Made by a program: the position numbers and the translations under genes. From Allochromatium humboldtianum (lineage in GTDB: Bacteria > Pseudomonadota > Gammaproteobacteria > Chromatiales > Chromatiaceae): a stretch of 64,000 nt of DNA. The notes under the pieces are model-generated. The model saw nothing but the letters and a program-made list of their open reading frames with translations. It did not search any database and had not been told where the DNA came from. Numbering within the stretch: position 1 is the stretch's first letter; each line of letters begins with the position of its first letter. Of this stretch, positions 20,729-32,826 are shown piece by piece. Location of the stretch: NCBI RefSeq assembly GCF_013385175.1, contig NZ_JABZEO010000004.1:310001-374000 (forward strand), given 5' to 3'.

Positions 20729-21652
20729 TCAGTCGTGATAGCCGAGCGTGGAGAGCGCCGACTCGTCGCTCGACCAGCTCTTCTTGACCTTGACCCAGAC
20801 CTCCAGATGCACCGGACAGTCGAACAGCTTCTGCATCTCCAGCCGCGCCTGGGTGGCCACGGCCTTGAGCGCCTCACCGTGCTTGCCGATGATGATGCCC
20901 TTCTGACCCGGCCGCTCGACCCAGATCAGCGCATGGATCAGATAGCGGCCATCGGCCATCTCGAAGCGCTCGATCTCGACCGTGGTGCAATAGGGCAATT
21001 CCTTGCCGTAACGCTGCATCAACTGCTCGCGCACCAGCTCGGCGGCGAAGAAACGCTCAGAACGGTCGGTGAGCTGATCCTCGGGGAAGACCGGCTCGCC
21101 CTCGGGCAGCGACTCGACGATCAGTCGCTCCAGGGTCTCGACCTGATCGCCCTTGGTCGCTGAGACCAGGACGACATGACGGAACGCATGACGTTCGCCG
21201 AGTGCTTGCAGATAGGGCAGCAGGCTCGACTTCTCGGCGATCCGGTCGACCTTGTTGACGACCGCGATCACGGGCACGCCGGCCGCCGCGATCGCCTCCA
21301 GCGCCTTGGCGTCCTCCTCGGTCCAGCGTCCGGCCTCGACCACCAGCAGCGCCAGATCGGTATCGGCGACGGCGGCACGCGCGGCACGGTTGAGATAGCG
21401 ATTCAGCGCACTGCCGCCGCGCTCGTGGATGCCGGGCGTGTCGACGAACAGGATCTGCCCCCCGGCGCGGGTCTTGATGCCCAGGATCGCGTGTCGGGTG
21501 GTCTGCGCCTTGTGCGAGGTGATGGCGAGCTTCTGACCCAGGATGCGATTCAACAGGGTCGACTTGCCGACATTGGGCCGACCGATGATGGCCACGGTGC
21601 CGCAGCGACTCACGACGGAAGCACTCGATTCGTTGGGGTTCGACTCAGCCAT
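20729..21652 (-). CDS. era: GTPase Era
   Basis: A 307-residue essential GTPase for 16S rRNA and small-subunit maturation. G1 is IGRPNVGKSTLLN, G2/G3 are KAQTTRHAILG and DTPGIH, G4 is NKVD, and a C-terminal KH domain contains the GKHGEALKAVATQAR segment. The N-terminus has a short extension MAESNPNESSASVVS. The start overlaps the rnc stop by eight bases, so the two are translationally coupled, as usual. A GTG fifteen codons earlier lies inside rnc and is unlikely. Confidence 0.97.
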   Translation of the reverse strand: MAESNPNESSASVVSRCGTVAIIGRPNVGKSTLLNRILGQKLAITSHKAQTTRHAILGIKTRAGGQILFVDTPGIHERGGSALNRYLNRAARAAVADTDLALLVVEAGRWTEEDAKALEAIAAAGVPVIAVVNKVDRIAEKSSLLPYLQALGERHAFRHVVLVSATKGDQVETLERLIVESLPEGEPVFPEDQLTDRSERFFAAELVREQLMQRYGKELPYCTTVEIERFEMADGRYLIHALIWVERPGQKGIIIGKHGEALKAVATQARLEMQKLFDCPVHLEVWVKVKKSWSSDESALSTLGYHD

Positions 21653-22322
21653 GCAGGATACGCTCCAGCATGGATTCGGCGGCGGCCTGCTCGGCACGGC
21701 GCCGACTGGTCCCGGTTCCGCGTGTCGTCACATCGGCATCCTGGAGCTGACAGCTCACAATGAAGGTTTGATCGTGCTGGTCGCCGTCGATCGACAGCAC
21801 CAGATATTCGGGCAGGGGGCGCTTGTAGGACTGAAGCCACTCCTGCAAGCGGGTCTTGGGATCCTTGCCGGCGCGCTCGGCGTCGGTCTGTTCGAGCCGG
21901 GCGGCGAAGAGTTCGAGCACCACGGTACGCGCGCGTTCGAAGCCGGCATCCAGATAGACCGCGCCCAGCACGGCCTCCAGCGCGTCGGCCAGGATCGAGT
22001 CGCGCGCATGACCGCCGGTGCGCAGTTCTCCGGCCCCGAGCCGCAACGAGTCGCCGAGTTTCAGATCACGCGCCAGCCGCGCCAGCGACTCGCGCTTGAC
22101 CAGTGAGGCGCGCATCCGGCTCAGCGTCCCCTCGTCGGCCTTGGGAAAGCGCTCCCAGAGCGCCTCGGCGATGACGAACCCGATCAGGGCATCGCCGAGG
22201 AATTCGAGCCGCTCGTTGTTGGATGAGCCGACGCTGCGATGCGTGAGGGCCTGGATCAGCAGTTCCTCACGGGTGAAACGGTGCCCGAGCGCCTGGGCGA
22301 GTCGACGCGGATCGGCGTTCAC
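21645..22322 (-). CDS. rnc: Ribonuclease III
   Basis: A 225-residue double-strand-specific RNase. The signature ERLEFLGDALIGFVIAE contains the catalytic Glu and Asp; a second acidic cluster is in DALEAVLGAVYLDAGF. A C-terminal dsRNA-binding domain begins near residue 155 (DPKTRLQEWLQS) and ends with AAAESMLERIL. The GTG start at 22322 overlaps the preceding DUF4845 gene by four bases (GTGA). Confidence 0.97.
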   Translation of the reverse strand: MNADPRRLAQALGHRFTREELLIQALTHRSVGSSNNERLEFLGDALIGFVIAEALWERFPKADEGTLSRMRASLVKRESLARLARDLKLGDSLRLGAGELRTGGHARDSILADALEAVLGAVYLDAGFERARTVVLELFAARLEQTDAERAGKDPKTRLQEWLQSYKRPLPEYLVLSIDGDQHDQTFIVSCQLQDADVTTRGTGTSRRRAEQAAAESMLERILHG

Positions 22323-22711
22323 TCTGGACCGACTTCGATCTGATGGCTGAACGAGACGACCGCGTCGACGTTGAAGAACAGATGCACCCGTTCCTCATAC
22401 GCCAGACTCACCTGGAAGCGCTCCCCGTCGATCCGCTCGACCTCGAAGTCGCTGCCCTTGATGTTTTCGATCGAGTTGATATAGAGCCGCTTCTCGATGG
22501 ACATCACGATCCCGCGTGCACCACCCTCCTGGCTCGGGTCGATCTGTTGCGCCGACTCCTCCATGATCGAGCGCACGGTCCAGAAATTCAGATAGAGCGG
22601 ACCGACCTTGAACACGATGGTGCCGAAGAAGGCCGCCAGGGCGATGAGGACGATCATGAACAGAAAACCAGCGCCACGTTGACGCTTGGCCAATCCGGTT
22701 GTCATGGACAT
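22319..22711 (-). CDS. DUF4845 membrane protein
   Basis: A 130-residue protein with one N-terminal membrane helix (GAGFLFMIVLIALAAFFGTIVFKV) and a small periplasmic domain beginning VGPLYLNFWTVRSIM. DUF4845 genes sit between lepB and rnc in many gammaproteobacteria; the function is unknown. The N-terminal KRQRGAGF resembles a pilin-like leader, but the usual Glu5 context is absent. ATG 22711 follows GAGG by ten bases. Confidence 0.88.
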   Translation of the reverse strand: MSMTTGLAKRQRGAGFLFMIVLIALAAFFGTIVFKVGPLYLNFWTVRSIMEESAQQIDPSQEGGARGIVMSIEKRLYINSIENIKGSDFEVERIDGERFQVSLAYEERVHLFFNVDAVVSFSHQIEVGPE

Positions 22712-22730
22712 CTGTTGTGAACCTCGCGGT

Positions 22731-23579
22731 TTATTCGATTCCATCCCACAGACGCGACCAGGCGATGGGGAAGCCATCACGCGCGCCATCCCAATGCATC
22801 CAGATCGCGAACGCCTTGCCGACCAGATTCTCTTCCGGCACGAAGCCCCAGCAACGGCTGTCGTTGCTGTTGTCACGGTTGTCGCCCATGACGAAATAAT
22901 GCCCCTCGGGAACCTCGACCGGGCCGAATGCCAGCTTCTGGCAGCCGAAGGGCAGATCGGGCGCGGCCGGACGGGTCAGGATGGAGTGTTCGACCGTGCC
23001 GAGACTTTCCAGCGCCTCGCGCGCGCCTGTCATTTCCGAGCCCGAACCGACGCCGGTATAGGCGCCGACCGGCAGCTGGCCGACCGGCTCGCCGTTGATG
23101 TAAATGGTCTTGTTGCGATAGCCGATCACGTCGCCTGGCACGCCGACGACGCGCTTGATGTAGTCGGTGCGGGGGTCGAGCGGGAACTTGAACACCACCA
23201 CATCGCCGCGCTGCGGTTCGCCGAGATCAAGGAACTTGACGTTGAGCACCGGCAGCCGCAGACCATAGGAGAATTTGTTGACCAGAATGAAGTCGCCGGT
23301 CAAGAGGGTCGGCATCATCGAGTTCGACGGAATACGGAACGGCTCGACCAGGAAGGAGCGCAGCACCAGCACCGCGAAGATGACGGGAAAAAAGGAGCGC
23401 GCGTACTCGACCAGCACCGGCTCCTTGGCGATGGGCCGGCCATCCTCGGTCAGGGTCTTGCCGCCGGCGGCCGCGATCGCGGCACGGCGGCGCGGTGCAA
23501 ACACCAGTGCGTCGAGCAACCAGATGCCGCCGGTCAGGAACGAAGCCAGGACGAGAAAAGCCGGAAAGTCGAATGTCAT
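22731..23579 (-). CDS. lepB: Signal peptidase I
   Basis: A 282-residue inner-membrane protease that removes Sec and Tat signal peptides. Two N-terminal membrane helices (residues ~5-28 and ~62-78) are followed by the periplasmic catalytic domain. The nucleophile is Ser87 in PSNSMMPTL and the general base is Lys142 in DYIKRVVGVPGD. GDNRDNSNDSR is the conserved box E. It lies between lepA and the DUF4845 gene, the usual proteobacterial arrangement. Confidence 0.97.
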   Translation of the reverse strand: MTFDFPAFLVLASFLTGGIWLLDALVFAPRRRAAIAAAGGKTLTEDGRPIAKEPVLVEYARSFFPVIFAVLVLRSFLVEPFRIPSNSMMPTLLTGDFILVNKFSYGLRLPVLNVKFLDLGEPQRGDVVVFKFPLDPRTDYIKRVVGVPGDVIGYRNKTIYINGEPVGQLPVGAYTGVGSGSEMTGAREALESLGTVEHSILTRPAAPDLPFGCQKLAFGPVEVPEGHYFVMGDNRDNSNDSRCWGFVPEENLVGKAFAIWMHWDGARDGFPIAWSRLWDGIE

Positions 23580-23640
23580 TGTGAACCGCGTCTCCTTGAG
23601 CTAGGCGTGGTTTTTTAAGTCTGGAATCGGGTTGCCGGTC

Positions 23641-25440
<1,800 letters not shown>

Positions 25441-25613
25441 CGATAACCTAACGGGGTGATCCAGAGGGAAAGGCAGGCGAGACCACGCGGGCGCGTGAGG
25501 CATGGAGTCCGGCGCGGCGTGGAAAACAGCGCGCCATGATACCAGATGCGGCGTCCCGGCGTATCCGATCACGCGCCGCCGCCCTCCCCGGCCGGCGGCG
25601 CGTGCGTCGACGC

Positions 25614-27038
25614 TCAGGACTTGGGCAGCTTGAGCGCGTAGAACATCCGGGTATCGCCGCGCTGCACCAGCACGGCGGTCGCGCGTCCAGGTTCGATGGC
25701 GCCCAGAATGCGTTCGAAGTCGGCGAGGTTGCCGACGGGCTGATTGTCGAGCATCAGGATCACATCGCCCGCGCTCAGACCGGCGGACGCCGCCGGCCCC
25801 TGATCGACCGACTCGATCAGCACCCCGCCCGGCTCGATCTCGAACTGACGGCGCATCTCGGGCGTCAGATCACGCACCACCACACCGAGACGGTTGGCCT
25901 CGGGCTTGTCGGTCGGCCCCGGCTCAGCGGCCAACTGATCGTCCTCGGGCAGTTCCTGGATCTTGATCGTCAGCTCGATCCGCTCGCCGCGACGCAGCAC
26001 CACCAGACCGGCGCTCTCGCCCACGGGCGTGGCGCCGACCAGGGGCGGCAGACTGCTGGAGGTCGGCACATCACGTCCGTTGTAGGAGAGGATCACATCA
26101 CCCGGTTGCAGACCGGCCACCGCCGCCGGGCTGTCGGGCAGCACCTGGGCCACCAGGGCGCCGCGCGGCTGCGGCATCCCGAACGATTCGGCCAGCTCGC
26201 GTGTCACGTCCTGGATCAGCACGCCCAGCCAGCCGCGACTGACGCGCCCCTTGGTCTTGAGCTGCTCGACCACGTCCATGGCCACCTCGATCGGGATGGC
26301 GAACGAGAGCCCCATGAAACCGCCGGTGCGGCTGTAGATCTGACTGTTGACCCCAACCACCTCGCCGTCGAGATTGAACAGCGGTCCGCCCGAGTTGCCG
26401 GGATTGATGGCCACATCGGTCTGGATGAAGGGCACATAGTTCTCGCTCGGCAGACTGCGGCCCTTGGCGCTGACGATGCCGGCGGTGGCCGAAGACTCGA
26501 AGCCGAAGGGCGAGCCGATGGCCAGCACCCATTCACCGACCTGGAGATCCTTGCCCGAGCCGATGCGTGCCGTTGGCAGCCCCTCGGCCTCGACCTTGAG
26601 CAGGGCAATGTCACTGCGCTTGTCGGTGCCGATCAGTTTGGCGACGAACTCACGCCGGTCGCTGGTACGCACGATGATCTCCTCGGCGCCCTCGACGACG
26701 TGCGAGTTGGTGAGTACATAGCCGTTACCGGAGACGATGAAGCCGGAGCCGAGCGAGCGCGATTGCAGATCGTCCTCGGGGATCGGCCCCTCCTCGTCGA
26801 AGAAGCGCCGGAACAGATCCTCGAGCGGGCTGCCTTCGGGCAGATTCGGGATCGAATATTGCTGAAGGCGTTGAGCGATCGAGGACGACTGCTTGGTGCT
26901 GATGTTGACCACAGCCGGGCCGTTCTCGGCAACCAGCCGGGTGAAGTCGGGTAGATCCCGCCCGAACACTGGGCCGACGGCCGGCAGGCAGACCAGCAGA
27001 ACGGCTAGGGCGAGCGACAGTCTGGATGTGGCGCGCAT
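25614..27038 (-). CDS. mucD: Periplasmic serine protease/chaperone MucD (DegP/Do family)
   Basis: A 474-residue HtrA protease. Signal peptide residues 1-26; trypsin-like domain with His in [10 protein letters not shown], Asp in [11 protein letters not shown] and Ser in NPGNSGGPL; two PDZ domains (from about residues 265 and 375). It degrades or refolds damaged envelope proteins. In Pseudomonas, MucD lies in the algU-mucABCD cluster and damps sigma-E activation, and the arrangement here matches. ATG 27038 precedes the signal peptide. The 173-base gap to lepA holds no gene. Confidence 0.96.
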   Translation of the reverse strand: MRATSRLSLALAVLLVCLPAVGPVFGRDLPDFTRLVAENGPAVVNISTKQSSSIAQRLQQYSIPNLPEGSPLEDLFRRFFDEEGPIPEDDLQSRSLGSGFIVSGNGYVLTNSHVVEGAEEIIVRTSDRREFVAKLIGTDKRSDIALLKVEAEGLPTARIGSGKDLQVGEWVLAIGSPFGFESSATAGIVSAKGRSLPSENYVPFIQTDVAINPGNSGGPLFNLDGEVVGVNSQIYSRTGGFMGLSFAIPIEVAMDVVEQLKTKGRVSRGWLGVLIQDVTRELAESFGMPQPRGALVAQVLPDSPAAVAGLQPGDVILSYNGRDVPTSSSLPPLVGATPVGESAGLVVLRRGERIELTIKIQELPEDDQLAAEPGPTDKPEANRLGVVVRDLTPEMRRQFEIEPGGVLIESVDQGPAASAGLSAGDVILMLDNQPVGNLADFERILGAIEPGRATAVLVQRGDTRMFYALKLPKS

Positions 27039-27076
27039 GAATACTCCGAATCGATAGGGTCTGTAGGATCGCGATC

Positions 27077-27547
27077 CTAGTGCGTCTCGGACAGGGTCAC
27101 GGAGACTCGTCCATCCAAGCGCCTCAGGATCACAGGTTGACGTTCGGGGCGTTGAGTCAACGCTACACTGTAGCCGCGCAGCCACCAGAACGCCAGCGCC
27201 AGCCCGATCAAAGCGCCCAGGACGCTGGCGACCTCGGGGTGCGCGCCGCCGAAGCGCTCGCCGAGCGTAGCCCCGATGATCAAACCCAGGATCGGCGCCA
27301 GATAGGCGGCCGCCGCCGTGCGCAGCAACCCCTGCTCGCTGAGTCCGACCACGACCTCGTCGCCGACCTGGGCGCCGATCGGATTGCGCGCCAGCAATTC
27401 GACCGGATGGCGCCCGAAGACCCGCTCCAGGAGCGAGGTGCCACAGGCATTGTTGACGCTGCACTGACCGCAGGCGCTACGCCGCTCGGCCGTGACGCGC
27501 GCCTGATCGCCGACGAGGGCGATGATGCGACCACGTTCTTCGATCAT
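27077..27547 (-). CDS. rseC: RseC/MucC family positive regulator
   Basis: A 156-residue membrane protein with an N-terminal cysteine cluster (SACGQCSVNNACGTSLL) and two membrane helices (TAAAAYLAPILGLIIGATLG and VASVLGALIGLALAFWWLR). RseC modulates sigma-E signalling and is part of the SoxR-reducing system in some species. It lies between rseB and mucD, as in Pseudomonas algU-mucABCD. Confidence 0.93.
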   Translation of the reverse strand: MIEERGRIIALVGDQARVTAERRSACGQCSVNNACGTSLLERVFGRHPVELLARNPIGAQVGDEVVVGLSEQGLLRTAAAAYLAPILGLIIGATLGERFGGAHPEVASVLGALIGLALAFWWLRGYSVALTQRPERQPVILRRLDGRVSVTLSETH

Positions 27548-27560
27548 GGTATCTGGAGTC

Positions 27561-28556
27561 TCACTGAGTGGGCGGGTCGGCGCGATGGACGCCGGCGATG
27601 GCGGCCTGGACCGTGACCATCGGCACTTCGCCGACGGCGGTGATCTGATGGCCGTCGAAGCGGCGGCCGGCGGCATGGACGGAGCCGATGTTGGCATCGC
27701 CCTCGAGTCCGTCGTCGCTCGACGGTTCGATATAGATCGAATAGGACGAGAGACGATCGGTGAAGAGGAAGTGCTCCACGCGCGTGCCGTCGGTCTGATC
27801 GATCTGGTGCTGCATGACCAGATCGAATCCGTCCGGCATCGGCTCGAAACGCCACTGACTGCTCGGGCTGGTCGCCGGCGCACTGCGGACCGACCGCGCC
27901 GGTTCGAGCGGAGTCTCGGGTCGGGACGCCGTGGGCGCATTGAGCTTGATCGAAGTGAACATGAGCTGTTCGAGCGGTTCCTGCCGGCGGTCGATCAGAT
28001 CGGACTTGAGTGGCAGCGCGGTCTCGCGGTCGATGTGGAATCGGTAGCCATAGCGCAGATCGTCCTTGGGCAGGATGCCGACGACCTCGGTCTCGCGGCC
28101 GGCGATGCGCGCACGCCCCAGATATTCGACGCTGTAGTGATCCTGTAGCGCCCCCGGATCGATCCCCTCGGTGTCGAGAAAGCGTCCGCCCTGGCGCTCG
28201 ACCGAGATCGGTTGCCCATCGGTCAGGACACAGTTGACACGGTCCTTGCCGCTGGCCACCGCCCGGATCGGTCCGCTGAGCGCGATCAGGCGCTCCTCGA
28301 TCTGCCCGTCCGCGATGCGGTGATCGAGGCTCAGGGTTTCGAGCCGGTTCTGATGCAGATAGACCAGGGTGCCTTCATAGTTCAGCGAGCGCACGGCCTC
28401 GGTCATGCGTGCGAGCAGCACGCTGGGTGAGACGCTGTCCGCCGCCGAATCCGTTGAGACCTTCGCCTCGGCGCCCAGCACCTGGAGCGGCAGCAGACAA
28501 CACAGGCCCAGGACCAGCCAATACGACGCCGGACGCCGATCAACGACCCGGTTCAT
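27561..28556 (-). CDS. rseB: Sigma-E anti-anti regulator RseB (MucB)
   Basis: A 331-residue periplasmic protein with a signal peptide ending near LGAEA. The N-terminal lipoprotein-like domain shows NYEGTLVYLHQNRLETLS and DHYSVEYLGRARIAGRE, and the C-terminal domain has LEHF-type RVEHFLFTDRLSSYSIYI and VTAVGEVP-like ITAVGEVPMVTVQ. RseB binds RseA and shields it from DegS; it releases it when envelope lipids or LPS intermediates accumulate. Its start overlaps the end of rseA by 17 bases. Confidence 0.94.
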   Translation of the reverse strand: MNRVVDRRPASYWLVLGLCCLLPLQVLGAEAKVSTDSAADSVSPSVLLARMTEAVRSLNYEGTLVYLHQNRLETLSLDHRIADGQIEERLIALSGPIRAVASGKDRVNCVLTDGQPISVERQGGRFLDTEGIDPGALQDHYSVEYLGRARIAGRETEVVGILPKDDLRYGYRFHIDRETALPLKSDLIDRRQEPLEQLMFTSIKLNAPTASRPETPLEPARSVRSAPATSPSSQWRFEPMPDGFDLVMQHQIDQTDGTRVEHFLFTDRLSSYSIYIEPSSDDGLEGDANIGSVHAAGRRFDGHQITAVGEVPMVTVQAAIAGVHRADPPTQ

Positions 28557-29091
28557 AGCCGACGAGCATTGCATAGGGCAGCAATCCCTTGGCCCCGGTC
28601 GACGGGGCCGTTGCTTGATGGGTGACGAGATAACGATCGAGCTTGCTGGCCAGCTCGGGATGCTCCAGATGCCAGCGCTGGAGCGGAAGGGTCTGACGCT
28701 CGACCAGACGGGCGGCCACGGGGCCGACCGCCGTCGGACCCACGGCGTCGCCCATGAAGACGGGTGTCGCCAGAACGGCGACCAGCAGCACCGAGGCGGC
28801 GAGCGCCAGACCGGCATAGCGGCCCGTCCAGCGGTGCGGAGCGCGCTCCAGACGCCGTGGACAGAGAATGGTCGGTTCGGTGGCCAGGGCGTCGCGCACG
28901 CGGTCGGCCAGCGCGCGGGCGTTCGGATCGATCGCCTCGCCACGGATGGCCTGACCGATGAGCGTGTAGCGTTCCCAGCGCTCGCGCAGCTCGGTGTCGG
29001 CGGCCAGTGCGTCGAGCAGGGCCGGCATCTGGGCCGGCGCCAGTTCGCCATCCTGTAAAGCGGAGAGTCGTTGTCTAGGCTCGTCGGTCAT
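28540..29091 (-). CDS. rseA: Anti-sigma-E factor RseA (MucA)
   Basis: A 183-residue single-pass anti-sigma factor. The cytoplasmic N-terminus carries LSALQDGEL and ERWERYTLIGQAIRGE, the sigma-binding core; the membrane helix is YAGLALAASVLLVAVLATPVF near residue 95; the rest is periplasmic. Cleavage by DegS and RseP frees sigma-E. It lies 65 bases after rpoE. Confidence 0.95.
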   Translation of the reverse strand: MTDEPRQRLSALQDGELAPAQMPALLDALAADTELRERWERYTLIGQAIRGEAIDPNARALADRVRDALATEPTILCPRRLERAPHRWTGRYAGLALAASVLLVAVLATPVFMGDAVGPTAVGPVAARLVERQTLPLQRWHLEHPELASKLDRYLVTHQATAPSTGAKGLLPYAMLVGYEPGR

Positions 29092-29156
29092 CGTCGTTGT
29101 GCCTGAGCTGAGGGTTCTGACTTAAGGGGCTCGCCGGCGACGAGTCCCACCTGGAC

Positions 29157-29735
29157 TCAGCCATCGAGCAATGGCCTGAGTCGCTTGTCGATGGCCTCGC
29201 GCGCGCGGAAGATCCGAGACCGGACGGTGCCGATGGGGCAGTTCATGGTTGTCGCGATCTCCTCGTAGCTCAGGCCCTCCAACTCCCGGAGCACGATGGC
29301 CGTGCGCAGATCGTCCGGCAGATCGTCGAGCGCGCGCTGAACCGTGGCGGCGATCTCGTCGCTCAACAGATGGCGCTCCGGAGTCGCGTGCTCGCGCAGC
29401 CGGCCGCCCATGTCCATCTGCTCGGCCACCTCGGCCTCGATGTCATCGCCCGGCGGACGCCGCCCCTGGGCCACCAGGTGGTTCTTGACGGTATTGACCG
29501 CGATCCGGTAGAGCCAGGTGTAGAAGGCGCTCTCGCCGCGAAAGCCGGGCAGTGCGCGATAGGCCTTGATGAAGGCCTCCTGGGTCACGTCCATGACCTC
29601 GGATGAATCGCGCACATAGCGGGAGATCAGATTCGACACCTTTTGCTGATACTTGAGCACCAGCAGATCGAAGGCGCGCTTGTCGCCCGACTGGGCGCGA
29701 CCGACCAGTTCATGATCGGTGTGTCGTTCACTCAT
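29157..29735 (-). CDS. rpoE: RNA polymerase sigma factor RpoE/AlgU
   Basis: A 192-residue ECF sigma factor of group sigma-E. Region 2 includes FDLLVLKYQQKVSNLISRY and DVTQEAFIKAYRAL with FYTWLYRIAVNTVKNHL; region 4 has LRELEGLSYEEIATTMN and IGTVRSRIFRARE. It directs the response to misfolded outer-membrane proteins. A promoter fitting its own specificity lies just upstream, so it is probably autoregulated. ATG 29735 gives the normal length. Confidence 0.97.
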   Translation of the reverse strand: MSERHTDHELVGRAQSGDKRAFDLLVLKYQQKVSNLISRYVRDSSEVMDVTQEAFIKAYRALPGFRGESAFYTWLYRIAVNTVKNHLVAQGRRPPGDDIEAEVAEQMDMGGRLREHATPERHLLSDEIAATVQRALDDLPDDLRTAIVLRELEGLSYEEIATTMNCPIGTVRSRIFRAREAIDKRLRPLLDG

Positions 29736-29776
29736 CGCGACACACCGCCCTTCGGCCTGCCATCGGTTCCGTTGGC

Positions 29777-29803
29777 ATGGACAATCCACCGCATGGGAAG
29801 TTC
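29777..29803 (-). promoter_or_regulatory. Candidate sigma-E autoregulatory promoter of rpoE
   Basis: On the minus strand GAACTT (29798-29803) is followed after 16 bases by TCCAT (29777-29781). The sigma-E consensus is GGAACTT-N16-TCNAA, so the -35 fits well (CGAACTT) and the -10 partly. It is ~42 bases before the rpoE start, the expected spacing for an autoregulated promoter. Confidence 0.6.
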
Positions 29804-29853
29804 GTGGCCATCCTCATCGATGGCCGGTATTTTTCAGGGTATGACACGGATAC

Positions 29854-29867
29854 TTGATCCAGATCAC
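29854..29867 (+). promoter_or_regulatory. FNR/Anr-like box upstream of nadB
   Basis: TTGATCCAGATCAC matches the FNR consensus TTGAT-N4-ATCAA at nine of ten positions. It is 50 bases before nadB and about 120 before rpoE on the other strand. A chance match is possible. Confidence 0.4.
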
Positions 29868-29916
29868 CAAATCGACGAGCTTACAGGGAATCCACAGCCA
29901 TCACGAGTCCACCTCC

Positions 29917-31551
29917 ATGTCAGACGCCTGTCACCGCCACGATGTCCTGATCCTCGGCAGCGGAGCCGCCGGGTTGAGTCTCGCCCTGCGGCTTCCCGAG
30001 ACGCTGTCCGTCGCGGTCGTCTCCAAGCGCGAACTGCGCGAGGGCAGTACGCTCTATGCCCAGGGCGGCATCTCGGCGGTGCTCGACGCCGGAGACTCCA
30101 TCGAATCGCACGTCCAGGACACGCTCAAGGCCGGCGCCGGGCTGTGCGATCGCGCCGTGGTGCGCCACGTCGTCGAACGCGGTCCGGACAACATCCGCTG
30201 GCTGCTCGATCAGGGGGTCGAGTTCACCCGCGACACCGAACATGGGGCTGGGGCCACGGGGGGCTATCATCTCACACGCGAGGGTGGTCACACACATCGG
30301 CGCGTGATCCATGCCGCCGATGCCACCGGGCGCGCGATCGCCACCACGCTCGAAGGCCAGGTGCGCGATCGCGCCAATGTGACGCTCTACGAGCAGCATA
30401 TCGCGGTGGATCTCATCACGGCCCGGCATCTGCCGGGGTATGGCGAACATCGCTGTCTGGGCGCCTATATACTCGATCTCGGCAGCGGACGGGTCGAAAC
30501 CTTCCTCGCCCGCTTCGTGGTGCTGGCCACCGGCGGGGCCAACAAAGTCTATCTCTACACCAGCAACCCCGACGTCTCCACCGGCGACGGCATCGCCATG
30601 GCCTGGCGCGCGGGCTGTCGGGTCGCCAACATGGAGTTCATGCAGTTCCATCCGACCTGTCTCTATCATCCGCAGGCACGTTCCTTTCTCGTCACCGAGG
30701 CGCTGCGCGGCGAGGGGGCGCGCTTGTTGCTGCCCGACGGCGAGCGTTTCATGCCGCGCTTCGATCCGCGCGCCGAGCTGGCGCCGCGCGACATCGTGGC
30801 GCGGGCCATCGACCATGAGATGAAGCGACTGGGGAGCGAATGCGTCTATCTCGACATCTCGCATCGCCCGGCCGATTTCGTCATCGAGCACTTCCCCACC
30901 ATCCATGCGCGCTGTCTGGAACTGGGCATCGACATCACCCGCGAGCCGATCCCGGTGGTGCCGGCGGCGCACTATACCTGCGGCGGGGTCATGGTCGATC
31001 GTCAGGCGCGCACCGACCTGCCCGGACTCTATGCCAGCGGCGAGACCGCCTACACCGGGCTGCACGGGGCCAACCGCATGGCCAGCAATTCGCTCCTGGA
31101 ATGCCTGGTCTACTCGGAGGCGGCGGCCGCCGACATCGTCCGTCTGTCATCCGAGGTGCCGCCGCCCCCGGAAGTACCGAACTGGGACGAAAGCCGTGTC
31201 ACCGAGCCGGACGAGGAAGTGGTCGTCACCCACAACTGGGATGAGCTGCGGCGCTTCATGTGGGACTATGTCGGTATCGTGCGCACCAACAAGCGTCTGC
31301 GTCGCGCCAAGCGCCGCGCCGATCTGCTGGCGCAGGAGGTGATCGAGTACTACAGCAACTTCCGGGTCGGCAACGATCTGATCGAACTGCGCAATCTGCT
31401 GGAGGTCGCGGATCTCATCATCCAGTCGGCCCTGCGCCGGCGCGAGAGCCGCGGGCTGCATTACACGCTCGATCATCCACTCAAGGACGCCGGCCAGCGC
31501 ACGCCGACCATCCTCATCCCGGATGCCTATCAGCCGCGCAAAGGGGAATAG
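29917..31551 (+). CDS. nadB: L-aspartate oxidase
   Basis: A 544-residue flavoenzyme that oxidises aspartate to iminoaspartate, the first step of NAD synthesis; it can pass electrons to oxygen or fumarate. The FAD motif is [16 protein letters not shown], followed by the [12 protein letters not shown] substrate loop, [31 protein letters not shown] and the signature [23 protein letters not shown]. The C-terminal helical domain contains [16 protein letters not shown] 29917 gives the standard N-terminus. Divergent from rpoE. Confidence 0.97.
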   Translation: MSDACHRHDVLILGSGAAGLSLALRLPETLSVAVVSKRELREGSTLYAQGGISAVLDAGDSIESHVQDTLKAGAGLCDRAVVRHVVERGPDNIRWLLDQGVEFTRDTEHGAGATGGYHLTREGGHTHRRVIHAADATGRAIATTLEGQVRDRANVTLYEQHIAVDLITARHLPGYGEHRCLGAYILDLGSGRVETFLARFVVLATGGANKVYLYTSNPDVSTGDGIAMAWRAGCRVANMEFMQFHPTCLYHPQARSFLVTEALRGEGARLLLPDGERFMPRFDPRAELAPRDIVARAIDHEMKRLGSECVYLDISHRPADFVIEHFPTIHARCLELGIDITREPIPVVPAAHYTCGGVMVDRQARTDLPGLYASGETAYTGLHGANRMASNSLLECLVYSEAAAADIVRLSSEVPPPPEVPNWDESRVTEPDEEVVVTHNWDELRRFMWDYVGIVRTNKRLRRAKRRADLLAQEVIEYYSNFRVGNDLIELRNLLEVADLIIQSALRRRESRGLHYTLDHPLKDAGQRTPTILIPDAYQPRKGE

Positions 31552-31603
31552 GCTCTTACCGGACTCCAGCATCCAAGGGGAGTCCCGCAATCAGGAGCTC
31601 AGC

Positions 31604-32826
<1,223 letters not shown>

